Assembly: GCA_023424395.1 (NCBI GenBank)
Contig: JAFADY010000062.1
Location: 1 to 28,532 of the forward strand
Source of the DNA: Bacteroidota bacterium
GTDB lineage: Bacteria; Bacteroidota; Bacteroidia; Bacteroidales; Dysgonomonadaceae
Direction: 5' to 3'
Length of the DNA stretch: 28,532 nt
Shown here: positions 23,344 through 28,532 of the stretch, in pieces
Layout: each line of letters opens with the position of its first letter
Position numbering within the stretch: position 1 is the first letter of the stretch
Position numbers and translations under genes: made by a program
Notes under the pieces: model-generated
Databases searched by the model: none
What the model was told of the DNA's origin: nothing
Seen by the model: only the letters and a program-made list of their open reading frames with translations

Positions 23344-23376
23344 GAATTTAAAAAATAGAAAACAATCTAAACAAGT

Positions 23377-24414
23377 ATGTCAAAACTTATTGTACCCGAA
23401 GGTTATAAACCACTGCTGAACCTTAAGCAAACCGAAACGGGAATTAAAAGCATCAAAGATTTTTTCCAACAAAGTTTATCTTCCGAATTGCGGCTTCGTC
23501 GTGTAACCGCTCCTCTTTTTGTTGAGAAAGGTACAGGAATTAACGATGATCTAAACGGCATAGAGCGTCCTGTGAGTTTCCCCATCAAGGACATGGAGAA
23601 TAAAGTGGCGGAAATTGTACATTCATTGGCCAAATGGAAACGTTTGACACTGGCCGATTACGAAATTGAAAAAGGATTCGGGATTTACACGGATATGAAC
23701 GCCATCCGCGCCGATGAAGAATTAGACAATCTGCATTCGCTGTACGTTGACCAATGGGACTGGGAAATGGTAATGGGCGAGGAGCAGCGTAACTTAAAGT
23801 TTTTGAAAAACGTTGTTACCAGAATATATGGCGCTATGCTCAGAACCGAATATTTGGTTTACGAATATTTTCCCGAAATAAAACCCGAGTTACCATACGA
23901 AATAAAATTCATACACGCGGAGGAATTGTTGAAAAAATATCCCACATTATCTGTAAAGGAAAGAGAAGATAAAATAACAAAAGAATTCGGCGCCGTTTTT
24001 ATTATAGGAATAGGAGGAAATTTATCGAATGGAGAACCTCACGATGGCAGAGCTGCAGATTATGATGACTGGACTACCCAAAATGAAGATGGATACATTG
24101 GTCTTAATGGTGATCTGCTTGTATGGAATCCGGTCTTGGGTAAAGGAATGGAACTTTCCTCCATGGGTATTCGGGTAAATAAAACTGCGCTGCAAAAGCA
24201 ACTGAAACTAAAAGGACAGGAAGAACGACTGCAGTTATATTTTCACAAAAGATTGATGAATGATGAACTGCCTCTTTCAATTGGCGGAGGAATTGGACAA
24301 TCGCGTTTGTGTATGTACTATTTGCGCAAAGCGCATATCGGGGAAATACAAGCAAGTATTTGGCCATGGGAAATGAGAAAACAAGCCGAAGAAAAAGCTA
24401 TTTTCTTGATCTGA
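23377..24414 (+). CDS. asnA: Aspartate-ammonia ligase (asparagine synthetase A)
   Basis: A 345-aa ligase that makes asparagine from aspartate, ammonia and ATP. It belongs to the class II aminoacyl-tRNA-synthetase-like fold. Signature blocks are LRLRRVTAPLFVEKGTGINDDLNGIERPVSF near the start, SLAKWKRLTL, GIYTDMNAIRADEELDNLHSLYVDQWDWE, DGRAADYDDW, GDLLVWNPVLGKGMELSSMGIRV, and the late motif LPLSIGGGIGQSRLCMYYLRKAHIGEIQASIWP. The length fits the family. It has its own promoter and terminator, so it is a single-gene unit. Confidence 0.96.
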   Translation: MSKLIVPEGYKPLLNLKQTETGIKSIKDFFQQSLSSELRLRRVTAPLFVEKGTGINDDLNGIERPVSFPIKDMENKVAEIVHSLAKWKRLTLADYEIEKGFGIYTDMNAIRADEELDNLHSLYVDQWDWEMVMGEEQRNLKFLKNVVTRIYGAMLRTEYLVYEYFPEIKPELPYEIKFIHAEELLKKYPTLSVKEREDKITKEFGAVFIIGIGGNLSNGEPHDGRAADYDDWTTQNEDGYIGLNGDLLVWNPVLGKGMELSSMGIRVNKTALQKQLKLKGQEERLQLYFHKRLMNDELPLSIGGGIGQSRLCMYYLRKAHIGEIQASIWPWEMRKQAEEKAIFLI

Positions 24415-24427
24415 GAAACTTTTAAAG

Positions 24428-24466
24428 AAAGTCCTTTTCTGAAATAATAGGAAAAGGGCTTTTTAT
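24428..24466 (+). terminator. Intrinsic terminator after asnA
   Basis: A 12-bp stem AAAGTCCTTTTC (24428-24439) / GAAAAGGGCTTT (24451-24462, one G-U pair) followed by a T-rich tail. Confidence 0.85.
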
Positions 24467-24510
24467 TTTGCCATGGTTGTTATAATTTAGTGTTTTAAAC
24501 GACACGAAAT

Positions 24511-25173
24511 ATGGAAGTAAAAATAGAACAAAGCTGGAAAAACCGCCTCAAAGACGAATTTGAGAAACCTTACTTTGAATCGTTAACCGATTTTGTTCGG
24601 AATGAATACGCACAAAGAACCGTTTATCCGCCCGCAAAGCTGATTTTTAATGCTTTTGACAAATGCCCTTTTGATGAAGTAAAAGTAGTTATAGTGGGGC
24701 AAGATCCTTACCACGAACCCGGCCAAGCGCACGGATTGTGTTTTTCGGTACCGGAAGGCACACAAATACCCCCATCTTTGGTTAATATTTATAAGGAAAT
24801 CAGGGACGATTTAGGTAAACCGATTCCTAAATCGGGCAACTTAGAACGATGGAGTAGGCAAGGAATACTTCTTTTAAACGCCACCTTGACGGTAAGAGCG
24901 CATCAAGCCGGCTCGCATCAGCATAAAGGATGGGAAGAATTTACGGATGCAGCCATCAGAGTTCTTGCCGAAGAAAGGAAACATTTGGTTTTTATTCTTT
25001 GGGGCGCGTACGCGCAGCGTAAAGGAGAAAATATTGATACGAATGATCATTTAGTGCTTAAATCGACACATCCTTCGCCTTTATCCGCTCATCGTGGATT
25101 CTTTGGAAATAAGCACTTTCGTAAAACAAATGATTATTTAGCCACATTGGGTGAAGAACCTATCGATTGGTAA
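24511..25173 (+). CDS. ung: Uracil-DNA glycosylase, family 1
   Basis: A 220-aa base-excision repair enzyme that removes uracil from DNA. The catalytic motif GQDPYH (63-68, Asp65 as water activator), the uracil-specificity stretch QAHGLCFSVP, the Pro/Ser loop PKSGNLERWSRQGILLLNATLTVR, the Asn of LNATLTV, the LVFILWGAYAQ strand, and the Leu-insertion loop STHPSPLSAHRGFFGNKHF are all intact. The length is standard. It sits behind the asnA terminator and is convergent with the response-regulator gene. Confidence 0.97.
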   Translation: MEVKIEQSWKNRLKDEFEKPYFESLTDFVRNEYAQRTVYPPAKLIFNAFDKCPFDEVKVVIVGQDPYHEPGQAHGLCFSVPEGTQIPPSLVNIYKEIRDDLGKPIPKSGNLERWSRQGILLLNATLTVRAHQAGSHQHKGWEEFTDAAIRVLAEERKHLVFILWGAYAQRKGENIDTNDHLVLKSTHPSPLSAHRGFFGNKHFRKTNDYLATLGEEPIDW

Positions 25174-25218
25174 GGGATATTCTCCTGAAAATCCCCATTA
25201 TTTGGTGCATTTTATACT

Positions 25219-25926
25219 TTAAAGTTCGATAAATTCTCTAAAAGATTTCCGATAAGTATCGCCGATAGGAATTGTTCGGGAACCTATAACAATCCGGTTT
25301 TTTTCTATATGGTCTATTTTCTCCCGATTTACAACAAACGACCGATGTACCCGAATAAATTGATGAGATGGAAGCGTCGATTCCAAATTTTTCATGCTCA
25401 TAAGTGTAAGAATAGGCTTCGCCTGATTTTCAGAGAAAATTTTTATGTAATCTTTTAGCCCTTCCACGTAAAGCAATTCATCAAAAAGAATTTGTACCAG
25501 TTTGTATTCCGATCTTACAAAAAATCCGGTGGGAACGTTTTCGTTTTTTTCTTGGGCAGTGCTTTTTATTTCGAACCAATCCAAAGCTCTTTTCGCCGCC
25601 ACTAGGAAATCGGAATAAGAAAATGGCTTCAGCAAATAGTCTAAGGCGCTTACTTTGTAACCTTCCAATGCATATTCGCTAAAAGCAGTGGTAAAAATAA
25701 TGCGTGTTTTGTCACTAATTAAACGTGCGAATTCCATGCCGTTTAAATCGGGCATTTGAATGTCTAAAAAAATTACGTGCACTTGTTGTTTGTTTATGTT
25801 TTCCATTGCCTGTAACGCGCTCGAAAATCGCCCTGACGGTTTTAAAAAAGGCGTTTTTCTAACGTATGATTCTAGCAAATCGAGTGCGAGAGGCTCATCG
25901 TCAACTATCCAACAGTTGAGTATCAT
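25219..25926 (-). CDS. LytTR-family response regulator
   Basis: A 235-aa two-component regulator. The receiver domain (1-125) has the acidic pair Asp9-Asp10, phospho-acceptor Asp55 in VIFLDIQMPDLNG, a Thr/Ser switch (TTAFSEYALEGY) and Lys100 in YLLKPFSY. The C-terminal LytTR DNA-binding domain (about 140-235) includes LLYVEGLKDYIKIF, MSMKNLESTLPSHQFIRVHRSFVVN and RTIPIGDTYRKSF. The ATG at 25926 is preferred; the longer frame begins with TTG. It overlaps the kinase gene by 26 nt, so the pair is translationally coupled. Target genes are unknown; the barrel gene in the same operon is an obvious candidate. Confidence 0.93.
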   Translation of the reverse strand: MILNCWIVDDEPLALDLLESYVRKTPFLKPSGRFSSALQAMENINKQQVHVIFLDIQMPDLNGMEFARLISDKTRIIFTTAFSEYALEGYKVSALDYLLKPFSYSDFLVAAKRALDWFEIKSTAQEKNENVPTGFFVRSEYKLVQILFDELLYVEGLKDYIKIFSENQAKPILTLMSMKNLESTLPSHQFIRVHRSFVVNREKIDHIEKNRIVIGSRTIPIGDTYRKSFREFIEL

Positions 25927-26995
25927 TTTGTTGTTTTTTAGTATCAATGGTTAGAATAGTCGTATAAGTCTTATCAGATATATCGGTTGTCCAAGTATAT
26001 TTTCCCGGATACAGTAAATCAAGCCTTTTTTTTACCAGCTCAAGCCCGATACCGCTTCCACTTTTGTCAGAATCGCTTTTGGGAAAATAACTGTTCCTGG
26101 TAACAAACTCCACTTTTCCATCGGGAAGTTCGTTAAGAGAAATATCGATGAAAGAAGGTTCATTACCACTAACACCGTGTTTAAAAGCATTTTCGATTAA
26201 TGAAATGAAAATCAGAGGAGAAATAAGCGTAGAACTCTTTCCGCCAATGGATATTTTGGTGGTTAGCTTCACATTATCCGATAAGCGTATGCGCATCAAA
26301 TCGAAATAATTGTTTATGAATCCAACTTCCTGGTTTAGAGGAACAAAAGTCTTGTTGTTTTCGTACAGCAGGTGGCGAAGCATTTTGCTCAAATCCAGTA
26401 CGGCTGTTTGGGCTTTAGTGGGATTAAACTCAATGAGCGCGTAAATATTATTAAGTGTGTTGAGTAAAAAATGCGGACTAATTTGATTTTTAAGGTTTTG
26501 CAGTTCGGCTTCCGAAATTGCTTTTTCCAATTCTTTTCTTTCGTTTTCTACTTTCGACCACCGATCGCTCATCTTCAATGCAACGCTTAAACCTCCCATT
26601 AACATCATTGAAGTAGAATTTCTAATAAAGAACAACCATGTTGAAGGTGGCCTTCTTCGCCTTCGCTGCTGCAATTCTGCATGAAAAGTGTTGTAAAAAT
26701 CGTTCCAAAAATGCATGAGAAAAACTACCCCGAATATTATTAATAAGTTAATTAACAGAAATTCAGTTGTTTTCCCTTTGAAAAGAAACCTGTCGATCAA
26801 AAAAGTATAGTTTACATAAAAGATGAGGATATAACTCAACATTTGTGGAATGGATCGTGAAAATCTTTCCCAGCTGAAGAGTGTTTCGCGATCCATAAAG
26901 AAGTATGGCAAAACAAAAATAACTCCCCATAAAGCTATGTGAATAAGTACATTATTATACCTTTTAGCGGGTTTGTTTTCTGTGGATGAATTCAT
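25901..26995 (-). CDS. LytS/YehU-type sensor histidine kinase
   Basis: A 364-aa membrane sensor kinase. Four predicted membrane helices fall at about 15-33, 49-67, 78-97 and 119-140. An unusually basic run (five Arg, 111-115) just before the last helix probably marks the cytoplasmic side. A short coiled coil (145-170) leads to the His_kinase domain. The phospho-accepting His175 lies in LKNQISPHFLLNTLNNIYALI, the N-box is IENAFKHG (Asn269), and the G-box is SGSGIGLELVKKRLDLLY (about 312-330). This is the LytS class with an H-box unlike that of classic EnvZ-type kinases. There is no obvious periplasmic ligand domain, so it probably senses within or near the membrane. It starts 12 nt after the barrel gene stop. 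Confidence 0.93.
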   Translation of the reverse strand: MNSSTENKPAKRYNNVLIHIALWGVIFVLPYFFMDRETLFSWERFSRSIPQMLSYILIFYVNYTFLIDRFLFKGKTTEFLLINLLIIFGVVFLMHFWNDFYNTFHAELQQRRRRRPPSTWLFFIRNSTSMMLMGGLSVALKMSDRWSKVENERKELEKAISEAELQNLKNQISPHFLLNTLNNIYALIEFNPTKAQTAVLDLSKMLRHLLYENNKTFVPLNQEVGFINNYFDLMRIRLSDNVKLTTKISIGGKSSTLISPLIFISLIENAFKHGVSGNEPSFIDISLNELPDGKVEFVTRNSYFPKSDSDKSGSGIGLELVKKRLDLLYPGKYTWTTDISDKTYTTILTIDTKKQQNDTQLLDS

Positions 26996-27007
26996 TTTCA
27001 GTAGTTA

Positions 27008-28532
27008 TTAAAACCTTCTGCCACCTCTGCCATGGCCTCTTCCCGGTTGCATCATCATATCTTCCTGAGAAGCTCCACCTTTAAAAATATTAAACCTGTA
27101 AACAAAATGGAACATGAAGTATGAAGTGAGTGTATTTGTTGTTGTATCTCGGATGTAATTAGATGTAACACTTCGGCTTATGTTGCTTCGTTGTTGCAAG
27201 ATATCGTATATTTTAAAACGTATTGTACCGTTTTTTTGTGGAAATAATTGTTTTTGAATTGAAGCGTTCCAAAGCCATTCTTCTTGTGCGAAACCATCGG
27301 CGTAACCTGAGTTGCTGCTGTAATGAATATCGCTTTCGATTGACATATCCCAAGGCAGATAGATCGTGGTGTTGGCGTTGCCACCATAATTGAGATATTC
27401 CTGGTTTTGTTGACCTTCGAGGGAATTATTCACGTTGTTATAATTCACATTTCCTCTAACGCTGAAATCGAATTGTTCCGAGCGATAGTTTAATCCCAAA
27501 ACTTGCATTAAATTGGTTCTGCGGCTTAAATTCTTTTCGTTATTCGAAAAACCGTTGCTGTTGTTGTAGCTTGCAAACGACATGGAAAAAACAGAGAACT
27601 TAATGTTCTTAAGCGGCTTGTTCATCATTAAACGCGCGTTAGCGTTCCAATTACCGCTAACATTCTTGTATGTAGTTTCTTTGCGTCCGGTTTCCCGATC
27701 TGTAACAGTAGATGTTACAATATCGTTAGACATGTATCCGAAATTACTGAACATTGCCATCGACGAGCCTTTTTCTGAATCGAAATTCTGATAACGTACA
27801 TTCACTCTGTGTTCGAAAGAAGGTCTCAAATCAGGATTCCCGTAATTTATGTTCAAAGGATTAGAAACATCCACTACCGGAGATAGTTGTTGAACGGAAG
27901 GTTGGTCGGTATCGCCAAAATACCTTATTCTTAAATTATGTTGCCTGCTCCATCTGTAGTTAAATTGAGCCATAGGTGAATAATTCACCACGTTTTGTTC
28001 AAAATCGTTGATAAGCCTGTCGCCTACGAAGGTTTTGCTTTTGGAAGAAGCCGGTTGTACGGAGAAACCGATTCTGTAATCGTACTTCTCACGAAGTGAT
28101 TGAAAATTGATTTCAATTTCCTGATTTGTAAAGTTGTTTTCTAATCGTTTGCTGTAAACGGTATCTAAAACAGTATAATTTCCCGATGCGTCTTTGGTTC
28201 TTGTATCCTTATCGGATTCCGAAATATTCTGTCTGTACTGATATGCCAACTGGATGAAATTATTATTGCCGATAGGCTCTACATATGAAGCATAACCTCT
28301 CCAATTTCGCGAGTCGTTATTATTAGTGAATCGTTGGTCAATGATATCATCGGGGCGTGTTCCGTTGTAATAAGTATTGGATAAATTTGTTCCGTTATTT
28401 TCGGAATCCGATAATCTTCCACGAAATTGAAAGCTCAGTACGCGTCCGGGTTTTCCTAATTTGCGGCTTGCATCCAAACGCATAGAGATATCTTTTCCCT
28501 TTCCTTCGGAACCGTATATGGAATTACCATAG
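27008..28532 (-). CDS. Outer-membrane beta-barrel protein (PF14905-like), partial at right edge
   Basis: An open frame of at least 508 codons that continues to the window edge without a start; the visible Met at 28483 is not a reliable start. Alternating aromatic/polar strands and TonB-receptor-like phrases (QFNYRWSRQHNLRIRYFGDTDQPSVQQLSPVVDVSNPLNINYGNPDLRPSFEHRVNVRYQNFD) match the C-terminal barrel of the OMP_b-brl_3 family, relatives of TonB-dependent receptors. The C-terminus is unusual: after the last strands a tail rich in Met, Gly, His and Arg (MMMQPGRGHGRGGRRF) follows. It is the first known gene of an operon with the kinase and regulator downstream. The missing N-terminus probably holds a carboxypeptidase-like and a plug domain. 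Confidence 0.85.
   Translation of the reverse strand, partial: YGNSIYGSEGKGKDISMRLDASRKLGKPGRVLSFQFRGRLSDSENNGTNLSNTYYNGTRPDDIIDQRFTNNNDSRNWRGYASYVEPIGNNNFIQLAYQYRQNISESDKDTRTKDASGNYTVLDTVYSKRLENNFTNQEIEINFQSLREKYDYRIGFSVQPASSKSKTFVGDRLINDFEQNVVNYSPMAQFNYRWSRQHNLRIRYFGDTDQPSVQQLSPVVDVSNPLNINYGNPDLRPSFEHRVNVRYQNFDSEKGSSMAMFSNFGYMSNDIVTSTVTDRETGRKETTYKNVSGNWNANARLMMNKPLKNIKFSVFSMSFASYNNSNGFSNNEKNLSRRTNLMQVLGLNYRSEQFDFSVRGNVNYNNVNNSLEGQQNQEYLNYGGNANTTIYLPWDMSIESDIHYSSNSGYADGFAQEEWLWNASIQKQLFPQKNGTIRFKIYDILQQRSNISRSVTSNYIRDTTTNTLTSYFMFHFVYRFNIFKGGASQEDMMMQPGRGHGRGGRRF

Noticed and set aside
25173..25218. Terminator between ung and the response regulator
   Set aside because: Only a 5-bp GGGAT/ATCCC pairing without a T-tract; convergent genes here may end by other means.

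Overview
The window looks like chromosomal DNA of a Bacteroidota bacterium, most likely a Bacteroidales relative of the Dysgonomonadaceae/Porphyromonadaceae type. The evidence is low GC content, recurrent -7 boxes of the form TAnnTTTG with TTTG-like -33 elements, start codons with little or no Shine-Dalgarno sequence, a type IX secretion-like C-terminal tail, and typical families (DUF4382 lipoprotein, short AMP nucleosidase, an HsdR-N-like nuclease beside holA, a LytTR two-component pair, a PF14905-type outer-membrane barrel). No phage, transposase, CRISPR array, rRNA or tRNA was recognised.

Layout. 1-220: terminator hairpins. 221-2815 (minus): an unknown lipoprotein and a secreted CotH-kinase-like protein with a discoidin-like N-terminus. 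2889-9618 (minus): a seven-gene export operon in the order tetR, tolC-like, hlyD-like lipoprotein, two ABC ATPases and two ABC-2 permeases. It resembles the E. coli CecR-YbhGFSR arrangement with the double ATPase split into two genes. A 16-bp palindrome over the tetR -33 box is a candidate operator. 9770-16152 (plus): DUF4382 lipoprotein, SPOR-domain lipoprotein, PhnP-like metallo-hydrolase, a Tyr/Trp/Gly- and Ser/Arg-rich exported protein, a FadL/OmpP1-like barrel and PanB. 16209-17261 (minus): a decayed lipoprotein gene made of two tandem units of about 159 codons, broken by an in-frame stop and three frameshifts. 17333-20190: HsdR-N-like nuclease (minus), then amn-holA (plus), then an exported glutathione-peroxidase-like protein (minus) that ends inside the holA stop. 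20191-21018: a very AT-rich stretch without genes. 21019-25173 (plus): XRE-family regulator, pyrK-pyrD (overlapping), asnA and ung. 25219-28532 (minus): LytTR response regulator, LytS-type histidine kinase and an outer-membrane barrel that runs off the right edge. The last three form one operon, barrel first.

How the genes work together. Much of the window is housekeeping: pantothenate, pyrimidine and asparagine synthesis, purine salvage, the DNA polymerase clamp loader and uracil repair. The cell-envelope parts are the TetR-controlled tripartite exporter, the surface-protein cluster at 9.7-15.2 kb, the secreted CotH protein and the barrel-kinase-regulator operon. I found no clearly new multi-gene defence or mobile system. 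The best leads are the barrel/two-component operon, the CotH-lipoprotein pair, the YSPWYYG-repeat protein, the tetR operator, and an extragenic palindrome inside the exporter operon.
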